DNA of 64,000 nucleotides from Cantharellus purpuraceus (Eukaryota > Basidiomycota > Agaricomycetes > Cantharellales > Hydnaceae), in contig JALBUN010000005.1 of the NCBI GenBank assembly GCA_025174535.1, positions 930,001 to 994,000 of the forward strand, written 5' to 3'. The notes beneath the pieces are model-generated. The model was not told the origin of the DNA. It saw only the letters and a program-made list of their open reading frames with translations, and did not search any database. Shown here in pieces: positions 32,789 through 46,200 of this stretch. Made by a program: the position numbers and the translations under genes. Position 1 is the stretch's first letter; each line of letters opens with the position of its first letter.

Positions 32789-34196
32789 TGTCGGTTCGCT
32801 TAAGGAATAGATCCTATAAGCCTGCGCGCAACGGTCCTAGCAAACAGACGGTGTGTAACGCAGTTGTTCAGCACTCCAAAGATCAATCAGGGCGAGGGGT
32901 ACGTAACAGAGAAGTGGGATAGTGCTCTGTGGTTGGATGAGGATGGGAGCAAAAGGTCGGTCCCGATGGCTGATCGTGCTCTGTGACTGGATGACAATGC
33001 GGAGCCCGGTTGGGAGGTACGCGAAAGCTGGTTTCAAGAGAAGCAACCTCTCGGTGGAGGAGGGAAATCTGATCGTGGAACCAAGGTGCTTTACCTTGGT
33101 GTAGAGATGATGGATTGTGATGTAGAGCGTAGACTTAGAGCGTGGACTTTGACTTTAGAGCGTTGGCTGAAAACTTGTTTTTTGATTCCAAAGGCGAAAA
33201 CTAGCGCCCTTTTATATACAAATCCCCAGGGCACAACGACACAATATGAGGAGCAAATGATGCGATATGATGCAAGAAATGCTGATCAAGCCAGCTGACG
33301 AAGCGTGTGAAGTTGAACTACTAAAGGGGAAATCATGGAGAAATGAAACGACAGATAGGGGTAATCTTTGTAAGAATAGGGGGTGATGAGTAATAAAAGA
33401 ACCAAAAATAGAACAAGGATGAGTAAGTCGTGTATGAATGAATTAAAAGATGAAACAGGGGTGAGTCATATAAAAGAACAATAGAAACGTCCACCAATAC
33501 CATCTTCCCTACGGCTCCGAAGGTTAATTGACCCTGAGTCACATGAGGACTTCAGTCAGCATCCACAACAAATACTCCTTATTGTCTTAGTGATCCGTCT
33601 CCATATGGTATCCCGCTCCAAGAGTATTTGGTCCCTTTGCCTGACACGATGTAACCTGAGTCGGATTGAAGTGGGAGGATAGGTCGGCAATGGCGACTGA
33701 AATTCTACCTCACGTTCGACTCTTCTATCCGTGTTACGATATAGAGGTGAAATGTCGAGGAATGTATATGGTTCAACGGAATTGTGAAAGAATATGGGAT
33801 CGCCAATGGCATAAGAGAGACATGGTGGGGATCTTGGACGTTGAAAGAGTTTTGGAAGTATTTTGACACGTGGAGGTGGCTTAACATGCCCGTGGAGCTC
33901 GGCGTATTTTTGATAGTCCTCTGTGTCCAGAGACCAGTGTGACGTATTATTAGAAGTGATGTTGGAGAGGGGAATAGAATGGGAAGCCATGTGAATGATG
34001 ATGAAAGGATCGGTGTGAATAGAAGGCTGATAATGATCGATGGCGATGAAACACGAGTGACGATCGATGGCTAGAATTAGAGACTGAGGTGGAGAGGGAG
34101 TTGCGGCGCTATTTAAAAGTTGATACGAAAAGACGCTGGCGGAGTTGGACTGTCAGAGTGGTTCGATATGCGTCCTCGATGCGTCCTGGCTCGTCA
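32789..34196 (-). mobile_element. family D solo LTR, copy D1
   Basis: 1,408 bp, plus-strand ends TGTCGGTTCGC and GGCTCGTCA, flanked by CCGC at 32785-32788 and 34197-34200 (a 4-bp, or with ACCGC a 5-bp, target repeat). On the minus strand: ORF 33990-33556, then TATATAAAAGGG near 33214, then about 420 bp. The order U3 with ORF, TATA, R-U5 is that of an LTR. It lies inside the antisense ORF of A2. Confidence 0.8.
33556..33990 (-). CDS. LTR-encoded 144-aa protein, copy D1
   Basis: Unrecognised protein, MASHSIPLSNIT to TIRSICCGC, the same length as the D2 copy and about 90% identical. It has an acidic N-terminal segment (LDTEDYQKYAEL), a basic Pro-rich part (KPPPRVKILPKLF), an Arg-rich segment (NTDRRVEREVEF) and a Cys-rich end. 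It lies in the U3 part of LTR D, about 340 bp before the TATA box. It could be translated from a transcript begun upstream. Whether it is expressed cannot be told. Confidence 0.42.
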   Translation of the reverse strand: MASHSIPLSNITSNNTSHWSLDTEDYQKYAELHGHVKPPPRVKILPKLFQRPRSPPCLSYAIGDPIFFHNSVEPYTFLDISPLYRNTDRRVEREVEFQSPLPTYPPTSIRLRLHRVRQRDQILLERDTIWRRITKTIRSICCGC

Positions 34197-35070
34197 CCGC
34201 GACATCGAGATTCTTCTTAGTGGTAGCAGCATAGAGCTCCGCTCTTTTGCGAGCCTCAACCGCAGCTACCCAAGCCATCTCCTTGTAACAATTTGAAGTT
34301 GGATCCAGCTCTGCATCCATCCCAACATCCACACCTCCGCATTTGCATCGAGCTCCATATTGGCATCAGGATCTGCCTCCACCTCCACCCTCTCTGCCTC
34401 TGCCGCTTCATCTTCCTCAGCCACACCCAACCCAAATAATGGCCATGCCCATGGACATAACAGCGAGTCCACCACAGTGACAGTTGTCAGACGTGTTGTC
34501 TCTGTCCGTGTAATGGAGATGATGGTGACCTCGGGGGTCCCTGTCTGTATAGGCACACTCGGACTTCCTGGGCTGGTTGCCCCTGCCCTGGTCACCTCCT
34601 CCTCTACCTCCATGGCAGCTTCTAGCTCGTGCGCCTGCTCCTCCACTTCCTTCAGTCTTGCGGCCTCCATTGTGGCTGCAAGTTCCTTGACCCTGCAGGC
34701 TCTCTCGGCCTTCGCTTCCTCCTCTTTCCTTCTCTGTTCCATCTCCACCACCTCTTTCCACCTCTGCTCCTCCTCCTCCTTCCGTCTCCGTTCCACCTCC
34801 TCCTCCTCCTTCTGTCTCCATTCTGCTTCCTCCTCCTCTTTCTGTCTCCGCTCCTCTTCCTTCCTTCTGTTGGGCCAAGAGCAACTGCTCAAGCTCGGCC
34901 ACACTCATGCTTGCCAAAGGGTCTGACATCATTGAGGATAAGACCTCAATCATGCCCCTCCTGTTATATGTCTCCAGACCCCCAGTATAACTCTGACTGC
35001 GCCCAACTGTCTCACCTATTCAATCCACAGACATGAGGCCTCAGGGGCTCAGCCTTAAATGGAGAGATAC

Positions 35071-35579
35071 TGTTATGACTATATTCATTAACGTCCAGAT
35101 CCCCATCCGATCCACTCAGATCCCCACGCATATGAAATCTATACTCCATTTGGAAACCGCCACATCTCCATCTACCTGTCCGATTGTCACCGCTGATTCT
35201 GCCCATCCGTCTCTGGTTCCGATTGATGCATCAGCATCACCATAGGAACCTGGACATCTGTCCCCATCGGACTCGGACATACTCATGTAAGGCTGTCGGC
35301 CTTGGAGACCCATCACCAGAGTAATTATTATTAGATTTCAAAATATGTATTTAAGTTGCTTGCCTGACTGGGGACTTCATTCCCCAGTTCAAATATCGAA
35401 TCATGCCTAGTTCCTAAGTCCGATCCTAACTCTCTAAGTTGTACTCCATCTCCGAAATCTCAGACACTGGTATTAGTGAGGGCACAGCACATAAGTTGAA
35501 GCCAAGTCCGTTCCGACCCCCACAACGTACTCCGACTCCAATGAAACCTCTGATCCAATCTCCATCCCCAATCGTAACA
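35071..35579 (+). repeat. 3' LTR of chromovirus A2
   Basis: Starts TGTTATGACTATATTC after the polypurine tract and ends ATCGTAACA, 509 bp. It is alike the A1 LTR; A2 has CG where A1 often has TG or CA. Confidence 0.85.
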
Positions 35580-36623
35580 CTGCTACTGGTATGATGTCAA
35601 TGAGTTCCTGACCAAATGTCAAGTGACTCCCTGCTGACAGCAGCATTCTTGTGTGGTGCATCACAAAAGTCAAGAAACTCTGGGGAGGTGGGCATGAAGG
35701 TCAGTAGAAGGCAGAGTGAATGATGTTAAGAATGCAGTATGTGAAGGGTGCACTCCAATACTAACATGTGCATTGGAAGGCACTTTACTGGGTGTAGCTA
35801 GGGGCAGACAAAGACCTAGAGTTGATGGGTGCCACCCTTGCAGGTCTTGATATCATCAAATATGACAGAGTGTTTGCATGCAAATGGATGGGAAGATGGT
35901 GTAAAGCAAAGAGTCTGAAGGGTGGGAACATGGAGCTTGAATTGACTTCAAAAAATCTGGTGAGCCTGACTGCCAATTCGCAGGGGGAGGCTTGCATAAG
36001 CATTCTAACACTTGCTTCCTGCATCCACATCAGGCAGCATGTCTTGCCCATCAGACTTTCACAATGATGACTAGCTGCAAGTGGGTTACAGTGACATGGT
36101 GGGAATAGATGTGTATTAATAGACTCAACCAAATAACTCTATTGGAATATAGAGCGCGTCCACATTTGTGGACAGCATGCGCATATGTGGAAAAGACACA
36201 CACTGATGACACACCACGGCTAGCAGGGACTTTGCTCGCACTGCGTTTGTGGATCTGGAGGATGACGACGAAGATTGACGAACTTTCTAATGCGTTATAT
36301 GCTATTCTTGTTCAATGTACTTAACACTGACATAACCGCAGTTGATCGAAGACATCAGCTTGAAATAAGCACATTCTGAATGAGATCACAATAATGTGCT
36401 CACAGCAAATTTTTCATTCCTTATTTGAAGTGCAAAATAAAATTAAGTGATGTATCCTTCAAAAAACTTTGAACTGTTATACATGTGTAAATTTGTACTT
36501 AAATACAGAGCTAGTGTGAATCGCACTGGATAGTGCAATTTTTTCCGACAGTGTGGACTGCGACTACCAAATAGAAGGGTCTGGGTAGACTTGACCATTA
36601 TCACAGGGTCAGAAGGCCTAGTT
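35580..36623. other. no recognisable gene
   Basis: Short open frames only (longest 115 codons, minus, 35785-36132) without recognisable motifs. The base composition is AT-rich towards 36500. This is the spacer between chromovirus A2 and the polyketide synthase region. Confidence 0.4.
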
Positions 36624-36671
36624 ACATGGTACGATATACGCCGCGAGGACCCTTAATTTACCGTACCATGT
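36624..36671. repeat. inverted repeat upstream of the synthase
   Basis: Perfect 10-bp arms ACATGGTACG and CGTACCATGT separated by 28 bp, about 570 bp before the synthase start codon. It could form a hairpin or bind a dimeric regulator; no known site matches. Confidence 0.5.
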
Positions 36672-37192
36672 CTCTTGCTATCCAGGTCTTCTCATATCTG
36701 TCCCTGACTGATTCTTCGACTGCCCTTGCCAATACACGCGCGACGCATCATCGCAATCCAGGAAAAATTACAAGTTACAGCGAGATTTCAGGGTTTCTTG
36801 AAGGCAGTACCATTTCACATTCGTAGCTGATACACACGGTATACGCTGCTCCTTTACCAGATATCACACCATGGTATCTTTCTATGGACCGCATGGCTGC
36901 TCAATCTCTGATGCACGAATAGAAGAATTGACCCGCACTTACACGCTCGCCATTGTTGTCGGAGTTATGCTTCAACTTCATAGAGTAAGTTCTCGTGGAG
37001 GCTCGTTGTAAATATCTATCTGATGGCCGGTGCAATGAGACGCAATCCGGTGTATCAACATCGCTGTATGTAAGTCATACTACCCTGCAATGCCAAAATA
37101 TTCTACACACCTAGCTGCAACCCTGCAGTCACTCGTTTGAAACTGTCTGTCCCTATCAAGCACACTCGATCCACTCCCCTCCACTAAAAATT

Positions 37193-37200
37193 TATAAAAA
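37193..37200 (+). promoter_or_regulatory. TATA box of the polyketide synthase gene
   Basis: TATAAAAA lies 42-49 bases before the proposed start codon at 37242, a spacing that leaves a short leader. No other TATA-like string is nearer. Confidence 0.55.
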
Positions 37201-37241
37201 GGGGGCAGTGGAAACCATGGTCTATCAACCTTCCTTCAAGT

Positions 37242-40200
37242 ATGACGTTGCCGCAACTTCCAATTGCTATTGTGAGTTTTTTACTATGCTTTTAGTCATA
37301 ATGTCTGTTAACTGATGTCATGCAGGTTGGCATTGCTGCCCAGCTCCCCAGTGGAGAGACTGCCATAGAAAACCTAGATCATAAACAATTCGGCGATTTT
37401 TTGGTCAACAGAGGCGAGGCCTACGAAAGGATCCCCATCGACCGTTTCAACATCGATTCGTTAGTAGACCATGCCTTTCTCGTCTGTACCTTTCGCGTCA
37501 CTTCCAGCTTACTTTCTATCACGTTCAGATATAAAGGCAGAGACATCGGCCAAGTGTCAACGGAATTTGGCACATTTCTCAAGCAGACCGATCAGATGGA
37601 TCACGTAGAGCTTGGCATCACTAGCAAGGATGCTAAAGCCATGTCCATTTCGACACGGAAATTGATCGAGTTGTCTTTCCTGGCCCTGCTTGATTCAGGC
37701 ATCGACTACCGTGGACAAAACGTAGGATGCTTTGCGTGGGTACACTTTTTCACACCTCAGAAACATTGTTTGATGTACGTTTTTTTGTAAGATCTGGGAT
37801 TGTTTTTGACGTCCTTAGTCTATCGGAGCCTGTACGTGAAGACATTATATGCCATTAGGTATTAACTCAACAACACTATTTGGGACAATTAGGATGAGTT
37901 TGAAGCCCGAGGGTCTTTTGGTGGTCCACCAGCTATGATAGCAAATCGCGTTTCCTATCACTTGGATCTCGTCGGGCCGTCTGTCCCTGTCGACACTGCA
38001 TGTAGCTCCAGTTTAACCGCTACACACTTGGCTGTACAATCTATTCGCAGCGGTGACTGCGATGCAGCCGTCGTCGCGGGAATTCAGCTCAATCATCGCT
38101 TTGTCGACTGGGTGCAGTACAGTCAAGGTGGCATCTTGGCTCCAGATGGCAAATGCAAACCTTTTGACGTCTCCGCTAATGGGTAGGATCTCTTTAAAAC
38201 CTTGTCTCTACTAGGGATGATAAAAACTTTGATACGTCTTCTTTATCCTTACGCAGGTTCTCACGGGGCGAAGCGGGTGTCGCTATTGTTCTGAAGCGTC
38301 TTGACTTGGCTTTGAAAGATAGGGACCAAATTTATGGTACCGTGCGTAGTTCAGAACCAATAAGTATACACTATAGCGCTCATGTCGTTTGCCAATAGAT
38401 ACTTGGCACAGGTATCAACTCTGCGGGATCTGCTGCTCCAGTGAATGCTCCCGTGGCGGCGGCTCAGCGCGATGCCATGCGCAGAGCCTGGTCACAAACC
38501 AGTAGACAACCTGCCGAAGTAGACTTCGTAGAGTTGCATGCGACAGGTAATCAATATTTCAAAATCGTGTGCATTTCCAGCCTTATTCTATTGCAGGTAC
38601 CGCTGCGGGAGACCCCACAGAAGCTAATTGGGTTGGAGAGGCATTTTGCCGCGAAGACGAACTGATAATTGGGAGCGTGAAAGGAAACATAGGGTCAGAA
38701 TATCTCTGATGCCTGATGCGAAAGCGTCATTCTGATACACTTGACACCACTTAGGCATACAGAGATCGCCGCTTTTTTGGTATCGTTGACCAAAGCGGTG
38801 AACATCTTCCACACAGGGGTCATCCCTCCCAACGTGAATTTCTCCACGCCGAATCCTCTGATCAACTGGGGCAAGCATCGTCTCCGTGTTCCTACGCAGC
38901 CTCTCCAGCTCCCTTGTCACTCAAGCACTGGTCTGCCATTAATCTCACTCTGTAGCTCTGGGATTGGCGGTGCCAACGGGCATGTTGTCCTCGAGGCACC
39001 CCCTGCGCCTCCCCGCAGGCAAAGCCCCCACACAGAAGCTCAAAGCGCAGAAAAACCCCTCCTTTTGGTCTCTGGCGCCCTGTCTCCACGCAGTGCTACG
39101 GTCATTTCGGATACAATTTCCGATTTAATCATCGCATCTCCTGGGCAGGCGCAGCTCGTCTCGACCATCTATGGCCGGCGCTCGAGGCAGATGACATGGC
39201 GGAGCTATGCTGTGTATACCCCTCGTCAAGCCAGCAAGGCGAAGTTCTCGGAACCTGTTCTTGGTCCACGCATCAAACCAGCAGTCGTCTTCGTATTTGC
39301 GGGACAAGGGCCACAGCATCTCGACATGGGGCGGGAGCTTTTCCAGATGTATCCTACGTTCCGGGAAAGCATCCTGGAGATGGATCAGGTATATGCACAG
39401 ATGACTGGTACATCTCTGATTGCCACCACTGGTCTATTCCAAAAGACATCTTTCGGGGGGAACTATACGCCTCTGGGAGATATTTGGCCCATCGATGTGA
39501 CGCTTCCCGCTCTTGCCATGCTGCAATGTGCCCTGGTCGATCTGCTAGAGAGCGTAGGCATTTCCCCGGATATTGTAGTCGGCCACTCCGCAGGAGAGAC
39601 CTCCGTATTGTACGCCTCCAAAGCAGGTTCCAAGGCCATGGTCATCGAGCTGTCCATCGCTCGAGGAAAGGCCATGGCGTCGGTCGAATCGGCTGGCGGC
39701 ACCATGGCAGCTTTTTCATGCAGTGTCGCTGATGCACATTCTCTAATTGCGGAAGCTTTGGAGCCGCAATTCCGCGGTTCCATAGATGTGGGATGCCATA
39801 ACTCTCAGGAGGCTGTAACTCTATCTGGCCAAGCTTCGTCGATCGATAAGGTTGTTGTACTGGCGGAATCAAGGGGAATTATGGCTAGAAAGCTGAAGAC
39901 ACGCGTCCCGGTTCATTCCAACATGATGGACCTCTGCCATACAGAATTCAAGCGAGAAGTGGAGAAAATGTGGTCACATTACCCCTGCACAGTCCATCCA
40001 CAGCTCCCCGTTTATTCAACTCTTACAGGCGAATTGTTAGACTTTGCAATAACCAGCGACTACTACTGGGACGGAACACGCGGGCCGGTTTTATTCACTG
40101 AGGCGATCACTGCGCTGCTGAAGAAATATCCAACTGCGACCTTCATGGAAATCTCCCCCCACCCAGTGCTTTCTTCATACCTTTCAGCCTTGGGAGCTAC

Positions 40201-43200
40201 TGCCGTCCTTGCGCCCCTTCGTCGTCCCAAACGAAATGAATATAATCCCGTCGAGGCCACGACGTTTTTGGACTGCCTTGGTAAGGCTACTACGCTCGGC
40301 CACAACTTTGTTGATTTCTCCGCACTCAACGACCACCCCGCCCTTGATACCGACTTCTCCCTCCCTGCATATCCATTCAACACCAAACCAGTGCCATACC
40401 ACTCTGAATCGGTCTCATTCTATCGCCAGTTCCAAGACAGGAAAGGCCCATTGAATTATTCTGGCTTGCGTGTCAACTCTCACACCCATCCAGTCCTGGC
40501 GCAACATGTGATCAAAGGAGAACCCATCATGCCGGCGGCAGGATTTATTGAGATGGCTCTGGAGTTTGGAGCGATGGAGCTCTGTGACGTTGAGTTTCGC
40601 GCAATGATGTCTCTCTCGGCAGAGTCTCCTATTGCTGTCGAAGTGAAATTAGATGGTATCCATTGGACTGTCAAGACCGCTGCCACTTCCATGTCACCAA
40701 TCAAGGTCCGTTTAATATGCCACTCGTTTGAATTACCAGACTCAAGAGCTCCAACTGGCAGCATAATGTTCATTTTGACAGGGTACACGCGGAAGGCTTT
40801 CTGTCTTTGACATCTTCCAAGTCCGAGAACACACCGTTGAACCTTGATGATATCCTTGAGCGATGTCAGCGGATGGATCTAACAGGTATGTTATCATACA
40901 TGGCGTGGATACGGACGTCATTTACAATGCCACGCAGGTTTCTATGAGGATTTGAAGACATTTGCAGAATATGGCCCAGAATTTCAGAGAGTCATTGATG
41001 GTTATCAAGGGGAAAATGAAGCCTTGGTTTTAGTTCGTGGTGATGATGATTCGTTAGAGTAAGAAAACTCCTCAGTTGACTATCGTTAAATTGATTACTG
41101 TACAGTGTTGATGGCTACGTCTTCCATCCGGCGATTCTTGACTGTTGCCTACATTTCATGGTCCACAAGTCTTTCACCCTCAATGACGACAGGAACATAT
41201 ACTATCTACCCTCCAAAGTGGGGAAGCTCACTCTGCATCAGACATTCGTAGATCAAGGCCTGCCGGAAGAAGTGTTTGTTCATATTGTCTTCAGGTCTTG
41301 GACTCCCGGTAATTACACCTATAGAAAAATTCCACTCTCGTTGCGTGCTGATTATTTACGCGCCAGCGACCCTTGTTGCCGACTTTAATATCGTGACAAT
41401 TGATGGAACACCACTTTGTACTTTAACCCAAGTCGAAGTTGAGCGACATGAGAGTTTCACTCGCGTGCCCGTGTCACAGCGCCATGACTTGACTTTTCAG
41501 CCATTCGCAGCCCCGGAAATTACTATTGAAGCTCATGCCATTGACAGGTCATCCCACGAAGACATGCGTAAACTTTATACATATTTAGACAATCTCGCAA
41601 CCGAAGCAATCACCAACACGCTTAAGAATAACCCAGTCGCTGGGAAAAGTGTCAGTTTATACATATATTAAGTTCTCAAAGCTACTTACCCTTTCCCAGA
41701 TCGACCGACAAAGATATCTTAACTTTTCGACTACGGTGGCCGCTTCATCTACCCCTACAGAACCATTTGAGGAATCGTTTATTCGCGACATCCATGAGAA
41801 ATGGCCAGACCTTATAGAGGTTACGACACGGTTAGCATCTATCCACAGTGAAATTTTGAAAAGCTCCAAGGTAGTTCGTAGGGTTAGCATACTAACAACT
41901 CGTCGACTCACGGGTTCACTCAGGCTGCCGTGGAAATTCTATATAAGGACGATATTATGACTCGCTATTTTCAGCATTACGATCGGGCTGCCGAAGCTTG
42001 CGCCAGTCGTCTGCGGAAGATCCTAACGTCTATGATCAAGAGTGGAAAGCGTGTTATCAAAGTGTTGGAAGTAGGCGCAGGTACGTAATGTCGTGCCATG
42101 GGTTAGTACAGTACAGGATAACAGTTACAAACCAGGGACGGGTGTATTGACACGACACCTTGCCAAGGTCATGGACGAGTTTCCATCCGTGATAATTCAA
42201 TTTGTTGTCTCTGACTTATCCACGGAGTTACTACCGCGGATGCCCTATGCGCAGTGTCGTTACATGTCTTTTGACCTCTCAAAGCCCCCAACGCCACAGG
42301 GTCTCGACCTGGCGTCCTTTGACGTGATCACTGCATTTAACGTCTTACATATCATGGAGGACCTGGCACCGTCACTTGATGGGCTCAATAGTCTTCTTGT
42401 GCCCGGTGGTTGTTTACTTATTGGGGATCTCAATGGCGAAAGCTGGACATCACGCGCACCAGGCTCAATCTGGTTTGATTTTATTTTCGGGAGCCTCGCA
42501 GAATGGTTCGCGTTCACAGACGATAGGTCCCATTGCGCAATTTCACCTCAAGATTGGCGTCGACGCCTTCACACGGCAGGGTTTGGAGACGTCTACACGG
42601 TGGAATTCTCCTCAAATCCTCTTCTTTTCACTTTGGAAGCCCAGAAGTCAATTCAACCACTCCTAGATGTTTCTAGCCCTGAGCGTCACACGGAGAAGCT
42701 CGTTATCCAATACCGACAGGGCAATGAAATACAAATTCGGGACAAGCTATCCGCCATTGATACTCTGAGCACAATATCCCTTTGGTTCTATTCTGAGGCT
42801 GGGTTTCATGGTGATGCAGGTATAGGGTTCTTCAGGTCACTTGGTCGGGAATATCCACTCTGGGATATTCACTTGGTTATATTCAACGGCCCCGTGAAGG
42901 AGCAGGAGCAATCAGAGTTTGTTTATCGTCTCTCACGCATCCCTGGTCTGGAGCCTCTACTCCTTGTTGACGAGCAAGGCACTATTTCGGTATCCCGAAT
43001 TGTCCCATCTGCAGCTCCGAGTGGGAAGTACCCCTTCCATCCTTCATTGCCCTGGACCTCAACCGAAACAGAACTGGTCCAAACATCCCTGGTTCCACCC
43101 CAAGCTGATCTCGTGACAGTAGAGGTCCTAGCCATGTCACCTCGTGAGGCGAACCTACGCACATTTGTTGGTCGCGTGTCATCCACTGTCGATAACCCTT

Positions 43201-46200
43201 ACATTGGTGCAAATAATCTTGTCGTCGGACTCGTCTCATCTGAGGGGATATCGAATATCATTACGGTCCATCATGCATCGCTGGCTCTCCTACCCGATAC
43301 AGCTGAGGAGGTGGCGGCCGAGATTGCGGGTGCAGCACTCGGTATCCTCATAGGATGTTTGGGATGTGGGGTATCGAAGTTGAGGTCTTCACGCCGCCGC
43401 CACGGTGGAAGCGCGTTACTCTCTCACGGAAGCTATGAGGTCGTTCCCTCTTTGAAGTGGATTCTACGACTTCTGGGCTTTGACGTGATCGACCTCGAGT
43501 CCAGTGCTCCTACTGAACTCGCAGGACGAGCGACAGAAGTCGATTTGATTCTTTCTGGTTCTGACGACGACGTCGAGATTCAAGGCATCGCACAGGTAAC
43601 CACACGGAAGTGCCACACCTTCATGTGGAATAACACTGGTGATGGTTTAGAGTCCATTCTCAATGAGGACCCTGCTTCGATCGGAGAAGCATTCGATTTT
43701 GCTCTCGAACTGACCGATCGATGGCCTCGTAATAACATCGGTCTCCGATTGTCTGATGTTCTCATCCCTGATGCAGGAACACTCGTTACAAGTACTGCAT
43801 CGCTCTTCGACTCAAACAAGGCATATCTTTTGGTCGGGGGTCTTGGTGGTCTAGGAATCCGTGTTGCTCTTTGGATGTATGAGGTACGAACAGTGAAATT
43901 CGTCAATTTCTTTCGTTGACCATTACAATTTTCAGAAAGGGGCACGTTACCTCATATTGACGTCGAGGTCGGGTAGAGAATCTCTTGCACGAGTACAGGA
44001 TCGTTTGGCGCTGCGGATCATGGCTTATATGGAGTCTCTCCCTGACTTGATCATCCGACTCGAGGCCTCGGATGCTACATCGAAGGAAGCGACTACAGGC
44101 TTATTGCGCAGCATTCCGCGTCAGTTAGGCGGGTGTATGCTGCTGACAGCCGTGTTGTCCGATCGAACCTTCGCGTCCCAAGAAGAAGAGAGTTTCCGAA
44201 AGGTTTTTGCATCCAAAACTGGAACATGCAGCGTGTTGGAAAGTTGCCTTCCTGGAGGATTAGCTGTGTTGGATTTCTTCATATCATTTTCGTCCGTGGT
44301 TGGCCTGTTTGGAAATGGAGGGCAAACCAACTATAGCAGGTATGAAACACCCTAAACATACGATATCCAGCAATTAATGCGACCAATTCAGTGCGAACAC
44401 AGCCTTGGACGGCATGGTACGCAATTGGAACAATGCATTTACCTTCGTATTACCAGCGGTCACGGATGGAGGTGGCTTAGCATCGGAAACAAGAGAGCAG
44501 GGAGGAAGGTTGGGTCATCTAACGGTTCGTTTACATCTTGACTACAAGACATTTCGTCTGACACATTGTTTTTGAGCCCTGGGGACTGTCTTCTCAACGT
44601 ATGTGTGAAATGATGTATAGCTGCTGTTGCAAGCATCTAAGTTTTCTTTCTTTCTTAGAAATTTGTGACTGCCTTGAAGATGGAATTCGCAAACTTGCGG
44701 ATGGTCCTTTCTGGCAATACATCCCTGGCCTTGACTGGAATCTTGTGCATAAGCACCTGGGTTCTTCGGAGTTATTTGAGCATCTGACACGTATTGCCAC
44801 CGACGAGTCTTCTGAACACACCGAGGGAAATGCTAAAAGCATGACTGATGCTGTCGTGGAAATTTTAGACGTTGATCCGTCTGAATTTTCCGACAATGTA
44901 CCATTCACGGCTTACGGACTGGACTCACTTTCCGCGGCACGACTAGCAGTCGCCTTGCGACCTTACATGGCCATTTCGCAGCTACAACTTCTCTCCGATA
45001 TCTCCCTACACGATCTTCAAACTCGGATGGAAACTGTAGAAAGTGATCAAGACGTTCAAGAAAGCCCTCAGACCCCCCAACCACTAGAGGTTAGCCAAAC
45101 AGAAGCTAAAGTAGCCGAGATGGAGAGTATGATCGCAAAGTACACTCGCGCGTTCCCAAAGCACATTAGCTCTGGAGATCTCCCCACCGATGCTGAAGTT
45201 GTTATTATCACTGGTACCACTGGAGCCATCGGGACGTCAATGCTTGCACAGTTAGCTGACATTCCCTCGGTAACCCGCATCTATGCATTCAATAGAAGGA
45301 GCGGCGACGGCTACCCGACTTTGCGCGAGCGACAAGCTGACTCTCTCAGACAACGGGGGTACGATGCAGGGATCTTGGATCGTGGGACCATTGTTATGGT
45401 TGAGGGTGACCAATCAAAGCTAGATCTAGGTATATCAGCTCAGCTCTACCAAGAGGTAATGGTGTCTCTACTGTGCTAATTCGACACTGACCGGCGGTTC
45501 GGTGCAGATACGGTCCTCAGTGACGGTTATCATTCATAATGGTTAGTCTTCTTCAGTTATTGTTAGACGGAACTGACGTTCCCCTCAAGCTTGGCCCGTG
45601 AACTTCACAGCATCATTGGCATCATTGGAACCATCGATTCGTAGTGTCCGAGTCTTTATAGACCTGGCACTCAGGTCTTCGTTGCCACGTCCCCCTCGTC
45701 TTTTATTTCTCAGTTCTATTGGGTTATTCTACAGTGAGTTTCCTTTTTGATTTTCCTGCAGCATTTCCCTCTCATCTCGTCAAGATCGTAGAGGATCAGG
45801 TCCTGCATTAGAAGGGCCAATCAAGAATGGTGAACAAGTGATTGGAACAGGGTACTCAGGTACGTGTTGGTGTTTGATGCCAACCATCGTTAAGGCCATC
45901 TTTAGAGTCTAAATGGGTGGGCGAGCGCATACTGGAACAAGCAGCGGAAGAGACAACTTTACGCCCAATTATTGTGAGGGCGGGTCAGATCTGTGGTGGG
46001 ATCAACGGCCAATGGAATACTACCGAATGGTTCCCTAACCTCATTAAATCGTCCCTTCATTTTGGGGCCCTGCCAGGAGGGGATGGAGTAAGTGTTGAAT
46101 ACACAACACTTTAATTAACCTGCTGATCGCGTATCAGGATGTGTCCTGGATCCCTCTTCACATAGCTGCTCGGGCCCTGATAGACATGCGAGACGCGGAC

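Larger units (their letters stand above)
31930..34953 (-). pseudogene. antisense ORF of chromovirus A2
   Basis: Minus strand, convergent with pol, same place as in A1. The N-terminal frame 34953-34266 has MSVAELEQLLLAQQK, a Glu/Arg-rich coiled coil without the A1 repeat array, and an acidic part. After the D1 LTR (32789-34196) it resumes at 32776-32351: a Lys/Glu helix (AAAEQQDKEEEREHLEAA) and CDLCRDAGVEC..CDYCQGRK; a 1-base deletion then removes the last cysteine from the frame. The C-terminal part is 32351-31930, with a frame break near 32030. It was intact enough at the time of D1 insertion to be cut cleanly with a CCGC target repeat. Confidence 0.65.
26787..35579 (+). mobile_element. Ty3/Gypsy chromovirus A, copy A2
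   Basis: Plus-strand element with gag (5' end missing), protease, RT-RNase H, integrase and chromodomain to about 31770, then the convergent antisense ORF (34953 to about 31930, minus), polypurine tract AAATGGAGAGATAC (35057-35070) and 3' LTR. It is interrupted by an E-type solo LTR (27761-28531) and by D1 (32789-34196). Most stops in pol are CGA to TGA changes. It is CpG-richer than A1, so it seems younger or less decayed. Confidence 0.87.

Noticed and set aside
34360..34926. 188-aa Ser/Ala-rich plus-strand ORF
   Set aside because: Opposite strand of the Glu-rich coiled coil in the A2 antisense ORF; composition is forced by the other strand.
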